A DNA stretch of 9,722 bases from CAUJGQ01 sp038325665 (lineage in GTDB: Bacteria; Chloroflexota; Dehalococcoidia; CAUJGQ01), in the NCBI GenBank assembly GCA_038325665.1, contig JBBQJF010000190.1, positions 1 through 9,722 of the forward strand. Direction: 5' to 3'. This document shows positions 1 through 7,121 of this stretch, piece by piece (positions within the stretch are counted from its first letter, which is position 1; every line of letters begins with the position of its first letter). A program made the translations under genes and the position numbers. The notes under the pieces were generated by a model, which was not told the DNA's origin, searched no databases, and worked only from the letters and a program-made list of their open reading frames with translations.

Positions 1-233
1 CGGTCGCGGCCGCCGCGCCGATCACCGGTGCGGCGAGGCGAAAGGTCGCCGGCGGATCCGTGAGCCGTCCGACCCGAGGTCCACCGATGAGCACATGGAC
101 TGGCGCCGGACGGCGTTCGTACCGCCGGCGGCGGTGACGGCCATACCTCCTCCGGGTGGATCGTGCGTCAGCGGTGCATGCTATCGTGAACGCCGGTGCG
201 GCCATGGCTACCGTGATCGCCGGGGACGCAATC
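1..233. other. Upstream segment without a confident gene
   Basis: I see no gene I can defend here. One + strand frame is open from the window edge to a TGA at 135-137 (about 44 codons, rich in Ala, Gly and Arg) and could be the tail of an upstream gene; another ends at 61-63. Neither tail is recognisable. A weak extended -10-like element, TGCTATCGT at 179-187, lies about 47 bases before the chosen start of the first glycosyltransferase, but no good -35 partner is visible, so a promoter here is only a guess. Confidence 0.4.
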
Positions 234-1316
234 ATGACCGTTCATTCACATCCTCGCGATTCATCGGTCGAGCGCATCATCGTCATGCGCGCGCTACAGC
301 TCGGAGACCTGCTGTGTGCCGTGCCGGCGTTGCGCGCGCTCAGGGCCGCGCACCCGCGCGCCACTATCACATTGGTTGGCCTGCCATGGGCGAACGCGTT
401 CGTGCAGCGGTTCAGCGGCTATCTGGACGAGTTCATCGAGTTTCCCGGCTACCCCGGCCTGCCGGAGCGTGACCCTGACATCCGCCGGTTCCCACGCTTC
501 CTCGCCGAGATGCACGCGCGCGACGCGGACCTGGCGATTCAGATGCACGGCAGCGGCTCAATCGTCAACCCGATCACGATGCTGTTCGGCGCGCGGCAGA
601 CCGCGGGCTATTACCAGCCGGGTGAGTACTGTCCTGACCCCGCCACCTTTCTGCCCTATCCGTGGGACGAGCCGGAGGTGCGCTGCCATGTGCGGCTGAT
701 GGAGTTCCTTGGCTGTCCGGCCCAAGGAGAGCGGCTGGAATTTCCGCTTACGCGGGCAGACGAGCGCGAGTTTGATGCCCTGCCCGAGGCGGCGAGGCTT
801 GCGCCCGGCAGCTACGTCTGTATCCACCCGGGAGCGCGGTACCGCTCCCGCCGCTGGCCGGTCGAGCGCTTCGCGGCCGTCGGCGACGCGCTATCTTCCA
901 CCGGCCTTCACGTCGTGCTGACCGGCTCGGCGGATGAGTATGCGCTGACAGCGTCAGTCGCGCGATCGATGCGCGCGCCCAGCCTCGACTTGGCGGGCCG
1001 CACGACCCTCGGCGCGCTCGCGGTATTACTGAGCCGGGCGCGGCTGCTGGTGTGCAACGACACGGGTGTCTCCCATGTGGCAGCCGGGTTGGGTACGCCG
1101 AGCGTCGTGATCGCCAGCGGCTCGGATGTGGCCCGCTGGGCGCCGCTCGACCGGCAGCGGCATCGCGTGCTGTGGAAGGACGAACCGTGCCGTCCGTGCG
1201 GCCATGTTGACTGCCCGGTCGCCGGACACCCCTGCGCGGTCGGCGTCACGCCCGAGGCGGTGCGCGCGGAGGCAGAGAGCCTCCTGCGCCAGGATGGAAT
1301 CGCCACCTCAGCTTGA
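234..1316 (+). CDS. GT9 glycosyltransferase (ADP-heptose:LPS heptosyltransferase family)
   Basis: A 360-residue GT-B enzyme of family GT9, which typically transfers heptose from ADP-heptose onto a lipid- or protein-linked acceptor at the cytoplasmic face of the membrane. Visible marks are the N-terminal MRALQLGDLLCAVPALRALR block (residues 18-37, with the Gly-Asp seen in heptosyltransferases), the IHPGA strand and loop at 197-201 followed by RRWPVERF, and the nucleotide-sugar-binding CNDTGVSHVAAGLGTP block at 274-289. Near the C-terminus four cysteines (319, 322, 327, 334) form CxxC-x4-C-x6-C. The ATG at 234 is preferred because GGGGA at 222-226 lies 7 bases ahead and it leaves a short leader before the conserved first strand; the in-frame GTG at 156 and ATG at 204 have no ribosome-binding site. 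No signal peptide or membrane helix is visible. The family is clear; donor and acceptor are inferred from the heptose genes downstream. Confidence 0.9.
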   Translation: MTVHSHPRDSSVERIIVMRALQLGDLLCAVPALRALRAAHPRATITLVGLPWANAFVQRFSGYLDEFIEFPGYPGLPERDPDIRRFPRFLAEMHARDADLAIQMHGSGSIVNPITMLFGARQTAGYYQPGEYCPDPATFLPYPWDEPEVRCHVRLMEFLGCPAQGERLEFPLTRADEREFDALPEAARLAPGSYVCIHPGARYRSRRWPVERFAAVGDALSSTGLHVVLTGSADEYALTASVARSMRAPSLDLAGRTTLGALAVLLSRARLLVCNDTGVSHVAAGLGTPSVVIASGSDVARWAPLDRQRHRVLWKDEPCRPCGHVDCPVAGHPCAVGVTPEAVRAEAESLLRQDGIATSA

Positions 1317-1350
1317 GACATCGAACGCGGCGGGCAAAAGAGCGACGACG

Positions 1351-2658
1351 ATGAGGGACGACGTGACGGCGATGCTCAGTGCACCGTTTGAGCAGGCGAT
1401 GGCGGCGGTGGTGACTCGCGCCGCCGACCTATTGCGTGCGCCGGTCATGGCCGTGGACGAGCGGGGGGTGGTGGTGGCGGTCAGTGGCGACGCCCGACGT
1501 CACTGGCTCGGTAGACGAGGCGCCGACGTCGCCGCGTGCGATGATCCGCGCATCCCTGTCCAAATCAACGGGCACACGGGGTTCGTTATCGTCGCGCGTG
1601 AGGCGGATGGCGACGCGCTCGCGCCACACTTGGCGCACGCGATCGTCGAACTGACCGTCAATCAAGTAACCGTGGTGGAACGGTTGCCCAACCTGAACGA
1701 ACTCAAGAACCGGCTGATCCACGGCCTGTTGCGCGGCGCGGTGAGCGACGAGGCGGACGTGTTGCGCGAGGCCCAAATCCTCGGCATGGACCTCGCTCGC
1801 CCGCGGGCGGTCATCCTGATTGACGCATCGGAGTACATCCTTGCCAGGGGCAGTTCGGACATGCTCAACGATGAGGATGCATGGGTCGCGAGCAGCCGGA
1901 TGCGGGCGCGGTCAATCATTTCGAGCGTGGCAAGCTTCTTCTCGCTGCCCACCGAGATGATCTGCGCGTACATCGGAGATGGTGAAATCGCGGTGCTCAA
2001 GGCGAGCAGTACCCGTGATTTGTCTCCCTGGGCCGGGGAAACCGCGCCGATCGTGGACGAACATCCAACCTGGGCGAACCTCGCCGCGCTGAAGCGCGCG
2101 GTCACCGATCTCCTCGCCCGCCTGCGTCGAGACACGGACCCGTCGATCAGTATTGGTATCGGCCGTTATCATCAGGGCACCGGCGGCTTGGCACGATCGT
2201 ACGCCGACGCTCACACCGCGCTCACACTCGGTCGCCGGCTCGGCCGCGATAGTGGTATGTGTTGCCTTGACGATTTGGGCATGGCGGCACTCGTCACGAT
2301 CTCGGACGACGACATCAAGCGCGATCTCGCCCGCCGCCTGCTCAGTCCACTCGATCATCAGCCGGAGCTACGTCAGACTCTCGATGTCTTCTTCGCCGAG
2401 AGTTGCTCACCCGTGATCGCGGCCAAGCGTCTTGAGATCCATCGCAACACACTTGGCTATCGTCTGGAGAAGATCGCGCGGCTCACGGGCCTCGACCCGC
2501 GACAGTTTGACGATGCGATACAACTACGACTCGCGGGCCTGATCTGTTCGTTAGGCAGGGCGGGCGCCGTTGTGCAAACGCCCAATCACACCACCCGCGT
2601 CACCGGCGATCTTGGGCAACCGCCCGATGCGCCCGGCAGGCTCGCTCCCGTAGCGTAG
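1351..2658 (+). CDS. CdaR/PucR-type transcriptional regulator
   Basis: A 435-residue regulator. Residues about 10-110 look like the N-terminal sensor of sugar-diacid regulators (APVMAVDERGVVVAVSGD at 30-47). The middle (about 145-315) resembles the degenerate GGDEF-like domain of the CdaR/PucR group, with SISIGIGRYHQGTGGLARSY at 265-284. The C-terminus carries the PucR-type helix-turn-helix (about 340-398), with SPVIAAKRLEIHRNTLGYRL at 353-372. About 35 residues of Pro/Ala-rich tail follow; CdaR of E. coli is about 385 residues. The start at 1351 has a weak AAAAGAG at 1336-1342; an in-frame ATG at 1294 would overlap the preceding gene and has no better site. It lies 34 bases after the GT9 gene on the same strand and ends in TAG. 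Family members respond to small organic acids or sugar acids; the ligand here is unknown, and control of this cassette is an inference from position. Confidence 0.85.
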   Translation: MRDDVTAMLSAPFEQAMAAVVTRAADLLRAPVMAVDERGVVVAVSGDARRHWLGRRGADVAACDDPRIPVQINGHTGFVIVAREADGDALAPHLAHAIVELTVNQVTVVERLPNLNELKNRLIHGLLRGAVSDEADVLREAQILGMDLARPRAVILIDASEYILARGSSDMLNDEDAWVASSRMRARSIISSVASFFSLPTEMICAYIGDGEIAVLKASSTRDLSPWAGETAPIVDEHPTWANLAALKRAVTDLLARLRRDTDPSISIGIGRYHQGTGGLARSYADAHTALTLGRRLGRDSGMCCLDDLGMAALVTISDDDIKRDLARRLLSPLDHQPELRQTLDVFFAESCSPVIAAKRLEIHRNTLGYRLEKIARLTGLDPRQFDDAIQLRLAGLICSLGRAGAVVQTPNHTTRVTGDLGQPPDAPGRLAPVA

Positions 2659-2667
2659 GGATGGAAA

Positions 2668-2696
2668 TTGATGCTCATAAGCGTATCGCCTATCAG
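2668..2696 (+). promoter_or_regulatory. Candidate sigma-70-like promoter ahead of the second gene run
   Basis: In the 112-base gap after the regulator, TTGATG (2668-2673) and TATCAG (2691-2696) are separated by exactly 17 bases; each matches 4 of 6 consensus positions. The patch is AT-richer than its surroundings. Transcription would begin near 2703, leaving a leader of about 68 bases before the ATG at 2771. This would let genes 2771 onward be transcribed apart from the regulator. Matches this loose occur by chance, so it is a candidate only. No terminator hairpin is visible in the gap. Confidence 0.3.
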
Positions 2697-2752
2697 CGCG
2701 AGCCGATGACTTTCTATCCATTGCTGCTGCTCGCGATGTCGCCGCTCGAGCC

Positions 2753-2760
2753 GGAAGGGA
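2753..2760 (+). promoter_or_regulatory. Ribosome-binding site for the GT4-like gene at 2771
   Basis: GGAAGGGA lies 10 bases before the ATG at 2771, which supports that start. Confidence 0.6.
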
Positions 2761-2770
2761 TCGTCCCACC

Positions 2771-3775
2771 ATGCGACGACCGCGTGTCTTCACCTGGCAT
2801 GTCCACGGCAACTACCTTCTGTACCTCGTGCAGGCGCGGTGCGACTTCTACGTGCCCGTGAAGCCGGGCCGGCCTCATCCATACGGTGGCCGCGGCGGCG
2901 CCTTCCCGTGGCCGGAAAACCTGCATGAGATCGCCGCGGACGCGGTCCGCGACCAGGAGTTTGACTGCATCCTGTTTCAGTCGCGGCAGACCTATCTCGT
3001 CGATCAATATGAGGTGCTCTCGGACGCGCAGCGCCGCCTGCCGCGCATCTATCTTGAACACGATCCGCCGCGGGACTCACCCACCGATACCCGGCACCCG
3101 GTGGACGACCCGGACACGCTGCTGGTGCATGTCACCTCGTTCAACGACTTGATGTGGGACAGCGGGCGTACCCCGACCCGCGTAATTGACCACGGGGTTC
3201 TCGTGCCCGAGAACGTGCGCTACACCGGCGAGATCGAGCGGGGAGTGGTGGTGGTGAACCACCTCGCCCGCCGTGGCCGCCGCCTCGGCGCCGACGTGTT
3301 CGAGCGCGTTCGGGATGATATTCCGCTCGATCTCGTGGGGATGGGCGCGGAAGAGAGCGGCGGATTGGGAGAGATTCCGCCGCCGGAGCTGGCGGCCTTT
3401 GAAGCGCGCTACCGGTTCTTCTTCAATCCGATCCGCTACACCAGCCTGGGATTGGCGGTCTGTGAAGCTATGACCATCGGGATGCCCGTGGTCGGCCTAG
3501 CGACCACCGAGATGGCGACGGCCGTGGAGAACGGCGTCTCGGGATACGTCGATACCGATGTCTCCAAACTGGTCCAACACATGCGCGACCTGCTGGCGCA
3601 CCCGGAAGAAGCGCGGCGGCTGGGCGAGGGCGCCCGCCGGTACGCCCGCGAGCGCTTCAGCATCGAACGGTTCAGCCGGGACTGGGAGGACGCGGTCGCG
3701 ACTGTCACCGGCCGCACGGTCACGGGACCGAGGCTGGCAACCGCATCAACGCTCGCGATGGGAGGCCGCGCATGA
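2771..3775 (+). CDS. GT4-like glycosyltransferase
   Basis: A 334-residue protein whose C-terminal half is a GT-B (GT4-like) donor-binding domain. FFFNPIRYTSLGLAVCEAMT (216-235) followed by IGMPVVGLATTEMATAVENG (236-255) and SGYVDTD is the usual pattern, where the last Glu (E232) contacts the nucleotide-sugar. The first Glu of the common E-x7-E pair is Thr224, a substitution seen in many GT4 relatives. The N-terminal half is less typical: it opens RRPRVFTWHVHGNYL and contains LEHDPPRDSP (95-104) and VTSFNDLMWDSG (121-132). GTs with this kind of N-terminus act as soluble or peripheral cytoplasmic transferases. No membrane segment is visible. It overlaps the next gene by 4 bases (ATGA at 3772-3775), so the two are probably translated together and may act in the same glycan pathway. 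Donor and acceptor are unknown. Confidence 0.85.
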   Translation: MRRPRVFTWHVHGNYLLYLVQARCDFYVPVKPGRPHPYGGRGGAFPWPENLHEIAADAVRDQEFDCILFQSRQTYLVDQYEVLSDAQRRLPRIYLEHDPPRDSPTDTRHPVDDPDTLLVHVTSFNDLMWDSGRTPTRVIDHGVLVPENVRYTGEIERGVVVVNHLARRGRRLGADVFERVRDDIPLDLVGMGAEESGGLGEIPPPELAAFEARYRFFFNPIRYTSLGLAVCEAMTIGMPVVGLATTEMATAVENGVSGYVDTDVSKLVQHMRDLLAHPEEARRLGEGARRYARERFSIERFSRDWEDAVATVTGRTVTGPRLATASTLAMGGRA

Positions 3776-5706
3776 CCGGACGGGTTGCCCTGATCAGCGA
3801 GCACGCCTCACCACTCGGCGACCTTGGCGGCGTGGACAGCGGCGGCCAGAACGTCTATGTCGGCCAGATCGCCACATGGTTGGCGGCGGCCGGCTGGGCG
3901 GTAGATATCTTCACCCGCCGCGGCAGTCCAGCTCAGCTAGAGGTTCTGCCCTGGCGGGAGGGTGTCCGCATTGTCCATGTCCCGGCCGGTCCGGCCGCGC
4001 CGGTGCCAAAGGAGCGTCTGCTACCGTTTATGCCGGAGTTCACGGACTTCGTGCTCCGCTTCTGCCGGCGTGAACAACTGACGTACGACCTCACGCACGC
4101 CAACTTCTGGATGTCCGGTCTCGTGGCCATCGAATTGAAGCGTCGGTTGGGCACGCCGTTCGTGGTCACGTTTCATGCGCTCGGCCGCGTCCGCCGTCTG
4201 CACCAGGGCGAGGCGGACGGCTTTCCCGATGAGCGCTTCACCGCCGAGGACCGCATCATCGCCGAGGCAGCCCATGTAATCGCGGAATGTCCCCAGGACG
4301 AGGAAGACCTGATCCGGCTGTACAATGCCGACCCGTCGAAGATGTCGATGATTCCGTGCGGATTCGATCCGTCCGAAATGAAGCCGGTGGAGCGTGGCGT
4401 CGCCCGCACAGCCCTGCGGCTGCCCGCCGAGCAGCCGGTGATCCTCCAACTAGGGCGAATGGTGCCGCGCAAGGGTGTGGACAATGTGATCCGCGGATTC
4501 GCGCGCTTACGCGAGGACCATGGGATCGATGCACGACTAGTGATCGTGGGCGGCGAATCCGCGTGCCCCGACCCATGCCTCACCCCGGAGATCGGCCGGT
4601 TGCAGGCGATCGCCGTCGAGGAGGGCGTGGCCGAGGTCGTGCGCTTCGAGGGCGCCCGCGGGCGCGACCAGCTCGGGCTGTACTACAGCGCGGCCGATGT
4701 GTTTGTCACCACACCCTGGTACGAGCCGTTCGGCATCACACCGGTGGAGGCGATGGCATGCGGTACACCGGTGGTGGGCGCGAACGTCGGCGGGATTAAG
4801 TTCAGTGTGCGCGACGGCGAGACCGGCTATCTCGTGCCGCCCGATGACCCGGCCGCGCTGGCCGAGCGGATCGCGCGGCTGTGTACGGCCCCGGCGCTCC
4901 TGCGCCGCATGGGCGAGCGGGCGATGCTGCGCGCGTACGAGCGCTTCACCCGGAAGCGGGTGAGCGAGGCGCTCCTCGATCTGTACGAGCGGGTACTGAC
5001 CGCCGATCAGCCGCCCTCGATCAACGCCCAACGCCGGATCGTGGAACATGGCTTCGATGGGGCGCGGGAGGCGCTGGACGGGACACGCCGACAGTTGTCC
5101 GGCAAACTGATCGAGGCGGCCGCGCTGATCGACGCCTGCTTTGAGCGCGGCGGTAAGGTGTTGATTTGCGGTAACGGCGGCAGCGCGGCGGACGCCCAGC
5201 ACTTCGCCACCGAGTTTGTCGGCCGGTTCAAATCTCCCGGTAGACCGGCGCTGCCCGCGATCGCGTTGTGCGCCGACTCCTCCTTCCTCACCGCCTGGGC
5301 GAACGACAGTAGCTACGATGAGGTCTTTTCCCGTCAGGTCGAGGCGTTGGCGCGTCCGGACGACGTGTTGATCGGCATCAGCACCAGCGGCGGCTCACGA
5401 AACGTCGTCAAGGCATTTGAGACGGCGGCCGAGCGGGGTGTTCGCACGCTGGCGCTGGTAGGCGGGGATGGGGGTGCCCTGCGACCGCTGGCAGACCTCG
5501 CGTTGGTCGTGCCATCCGATGACACGCAACATATCCAGGAGGCGCAGATCGTTATGATTCACCTGCTCTGTGAGTTGGTGGAGCAGCAACACATCGCGAG
5601 TGTACGCGGGCAAACGACTGCCGGCGCGCGGGTGCATGATGCACCGACCCGACCGGTGGATGCCGTTGAGACGTACACCAACGGCCATGCCCCCGCGCGG
5701 ATGTAA
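3772..5706 (+). CDS. Fusion: GT4 glycosyltransferase + phosphoheptose isomerase (GmhA/SIS)
   Basis: A 644-residue two-domain enzyme. Residues 1-410 form a complete GT4 glycosyltransferase of the sucrose-phosphate synthase/MshA type: GGVDSGGQNVYVGQ (19-32) at the N-terminal glycine loop, LGRMVPRKGVDNVI (227-240), and the E318-x7-E326 pair in YEPFGITPVEAMACGTPVVG. Residues about 420-610 are a full-length SIS domain of the GmhA type, which converts sedoheptulose 7-phosphate to D-glycero-D-manno-heptose 7-phosphate: ICGNGGSAADAQHFATEF (465-482), STSGGS (537-542) and HIQEAQIVMIH (587-597). The residues matching E. coli GmhA zinc and catalytic positions (His61, Glu65, Gln172, His180) are His477, Glu481, Gln589 and His597, with the same spacing of 4 and 8. 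A tail of about 30 residues follows. No frameshift or stop lies between the domains. The isomerase role is strong; the glycosyltransferase substrate is unknown. Confidence 0.92.
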   Translation: MTGRVALISEHASPLGDLGGVDSGGQNVYVGQIATWLAAAGWAVDIFTRRGSPAQLEVLPWREGVRIVHVPAGPAAPVPKERLLPFMPEFTDFVLRFCRREQLTYDLTHANFWMSGLVAIELKRRLGTPFVVTFHALGRVRRLHQGEADGFPDERFTAEDRIIAEAAHVIAECPQDEEDLIRLYNADPSKMSMIPCGFDPSEMKPVERGVARTALRLPAEQPVILQLGRMVPRKGVDNVIRGFARLREDHGIDARLVIVGGESACPDPCLTPEIGRLQAIAVEEGVAEVVRFEGARGRDQLGLYYSAADVFVTTPWYEPFGITPVEAMACGTPVVGANVGGIKFSVRDGETGYLVPPDDPAALAERIARLCTAPALLRRMGERAMLRAYERFTRKRVSEALLDLYERVLTADQPPSINAQRRIVEHGFDGAREALDGTRRQLSGKLIEAAALIDACFERGGKVLICGNGGSAADAQHFATEFVGRFKSPGRPALPAIALCADSSFLTAWANDSSYDEVFSRQVEALARPDDVLIGISTSGGSRNVVKAFETAAERGVRTLALVGGDGGALRPLADLALVVPSDDTQHIQEAQIVMIHLLCELVEQQHIASVRGQTTAGARVHDAPTRPVDAVETYTNGHAPARM

Positions 5707-5718
5707 GGACGCGAACCG

Positions 5719-6474
5719 ATGACAACCAGCATGCCCCGGCTCGAAGACGGCCGGTCGCTCCAGGGTAAAGTCGCGCTCGTGACCGGCGGCGGCGGCGGGC
5801 TGGGCGCGGCAATTTGTCGCATCCTGGCGGTCGCGGGGGCTGCCGTGGTCGCGGCCGATGTACGGTACGACGCTGCCGAAGCCGTCGCCGCGGAGGTACG
5901 GGAGGCGGGCGCGCGGGCGACGGCGCTGCGGCTGGACGTGACGGATGAGTGCCACGCCGCCGAGGCGATCAGCCATGCCGCCGCGGCGTTTGGCCCCGTG
6001 GACATCCTGATCAACAACGCGGGCGTCGATGTGACGCTGCCGGTGGACGAGCTGACCGTGGAGGACTGGGACCGCATCATCGCGGTCAACCTGCGCGGGC
6101 CGTTCGTCCTGTGCCGCGCCGCCTTCCCGGCGATGAAGGGGCGAGGGGGCGGGTCAATCGTCAACATCGTCTCGACGGCGGCCAAGCGGGCGTGGCCGAA
6201 CGCGTCCGCCTACCACGCGAGCAAGTGGGGGCTGCTCGGCCTTAGCCACGCGCTGCACGCCGAGGGACGCCCGCACAATATCAAGGTCACGGCCGTGATC
6301 GCCGGCGGGATGCGTACGCCATTCCTGCTAGACCGCTTTCCCGATCTTGACCCGGACGTCTTGCAGGATCCGCGAAGCGTGGCCGAAACGGTCCGCTTCG
6401 TGTTGATGCAGCCGGCGGAAACCGTCATCCCCGAGGTGATGGTGCTGCCGATGCGCGAAAGTTCTTGGCCCTGA
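5719..6474 (+). CDS. Classical short-chain dehydrogenase/reductase (SDR)
   Basis: A 251-residue classical SDR, an NAD(P)-dependent oxidoreductase acting in the cytoplasm. It has the cofactor glycine motif TGGGGGLG (22-29), ADV at 46-48 at the end of the second strand, NNAG (99-102), Asn124, Ser152, Tyr165 and Lys169 (YHASK), so the full catalytic tetrad is present with the normal Ser-Tyr spacing of 13. The Asp47 position favours NAD(H) over NADP(H), by general SDR experience. The start at 5719 follows AAGGA (5704-5708), 12 bases after the fusion gene's stop, and gmhB begins 3 bases after its own stop. It is too short, and has the wrong motif layout, for HldD, the extended SDR that epimerises ADP-heptose. 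A role in altering the heptose or another sugar of the same glycan is inferred from context. Its closest general relatives are 3-oxoacyl-ACP reductase-like and sugar dehydrogenase SDRs, so specificity is open. Confidence 0.88.
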   Translation: MTTSMPRLEDGRSLQGKVALVTGGGGGLGAAICRILAVAGAAVVAADVRYDAAEAVAAEVREAGARATALRLDVTDECHAAEAISHAAAAFGPVDILINNAGVDVTLPVDELTVEDWDRIIAVNLRGPFVLCRAAFPAMKGRGGGSIVNIVSTAAKRAWPNASAYHASKWGLLGLSHALHAEGRPHNIKVTAVIAGGMRTPFLLDRFPDLDPDVLQDPRSVAETVRFVLMQPAETVIPEVMVLPMRESSWP

Positions 6475-6477
6475 GCA

Positions 6478-7080
6478 ATGACAAACGCGGCGGTCTTTCT
6501 CGATAAGGACGGGACGCTGATCGATGACGTGCCGTACAACGTGGATCCCGCGCGGATCACGCTGAGCGCGGGCGCGGGCGCCGGGCTGCGCGGCCTCCAC
6601 GCGCACGGCTACCGGCTGATCGTGATCTCCAATCAGTCCGGCGTGGCGCGTGGCGTGTTCGCGGAGGATGCATTGACGGCAGTAGAAGACCGGCTGTGGA
6701 GCCTGCTGGATCGGGAGGGCGTGCCGCTGGCGGGCTTCTATTACTGTCCGCATCATCCCGACGGCTCGGTCGAGCGCTACGCCGTCGCGTGCTCGTGTCG
6801 CAAGCCGATGCCAGGGCTGATCGAGCGCGCCGCCGCCGAGCATGACGTTGACCCGCGCCGCTCCTGGTTCGTGGGCGACATTCTGCACGATGTCGAGGCA
6901 GGGCGGCGCGCGGGCTGCCGCACCGTGCTGCTGTTGAATGGCAATGAGACCGAATGGCGCGCCGGGCCGCACCGCGTGCCGCACTACACGGCCCGCGACC
7001 TGACCGAGGCCGCGCGTGTGATCGTCTCGGCGGACGGCGCGGGTCGTTGCCGTGCCGGGCGGCCCGCGTGGGTGGATTGA
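6478..7080 (+). CDS. gmhB: D-glycero-D-manno-heptose 1,7-bisphosphate 7-phosphatase (GmhB)
   Basis: A 200-residue HAD-IIIA phosphatase (E. coli GmhB is 191) that removes the 7-phosphate from heptose 1,7-bisphosphate. Visible motifs are FLDKDGTLID (7-16) with nucleophile Asp9 and acid/base Asp11, SNQSG (51-55), the zinc loop Cys90, His92, Cys105, Cys107 in YYCPHHPDG...ACSCRKP with the same 2-13-2 spacing as E. coli GmhB, Lys109, and VGDILHDVEAG (132-142) with Asp134 and Asp138 for magnesium. The related histidinol-phosphatase HisB-N shares this fold and zinc loop, but the neighbours (GmhA domain and HldE) decide for the heptose pathway. The start lies 3 bases after the SDR stop, and no strong ribosome-binding site precedes it, so translation probably depends on coupling to the SDR. 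The C-terminal 20 residues are Arg/Gly/Ala-rich and look unstructured. Confidence 0.92.
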   Translation: MTNAAVFLDKDGTLIDDVPYNVDPARITLSAGAGAGLRGLHAHGYRLIVISNQSGVARGVFAEDALTAVEDRLWSLLDREGVPLAGFYYCPHHPDGSVERYAVACSCRKPMPGLIERAAAEHDVDPRRSWFVGDILHDVEAGRRAGCRTVLLLNGNETEWRAGPHRVPHYTARDLTEAARVIVSADGAGRCRAGRPAWVD

Positions 7081-7109
7081 GTGATAGGTAATAGGGGATC
7101 GCCGCCCAC

Positions 7110-7114
7110 GGGAG
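7110..7114 (+). promoter_or_regulatory. Ribosome-binding site fixing the hldE start
   Basis: GGGAG sits 7 bases before the ATG at 7122. A competing out-of-frame ATG at 7117 would give only ATG-CGA-TGA, overlapping the real start, and lies too close to the site. Confidence 0.6.
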
Positions 7115-7121
7115 CCATGCG

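Noticed and set aside
95..472. Open frame of 125 codons overlapping the first GT9 start
   Set aside because: Arg-rich product with no family resemblance, mostly inside the GT9 coding region in another frame.
1126..1350. N-terminal extension of the regulator back to 1126
   Set aside because: These codons lie inside or just past the GT9 gene in another frame and read as Arg/Ala-rich shadow; the recognisable regulator begins after 1351.
2661..2861. Small open frame of 66 codons in the gap before 2771
   Set aside because: Most of it overlaps the GT4-like gene in another frame; no ribosome-binding site that fits and no recognisable product.
4537..5202. Antisense open frame of 221 codons over the fusion gene
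   Set aside because: It lies opposite strongly conserved GT4 and SIS coding sequence, and the translated product resembles nothing.
5559..6185. Antisense open frame of 208 codons over the fusion end and SDR
   Set aside because: Low-complexity Ser/Ala/Thr/Arg product opposite a clear SDR; a GC-driven shadow.
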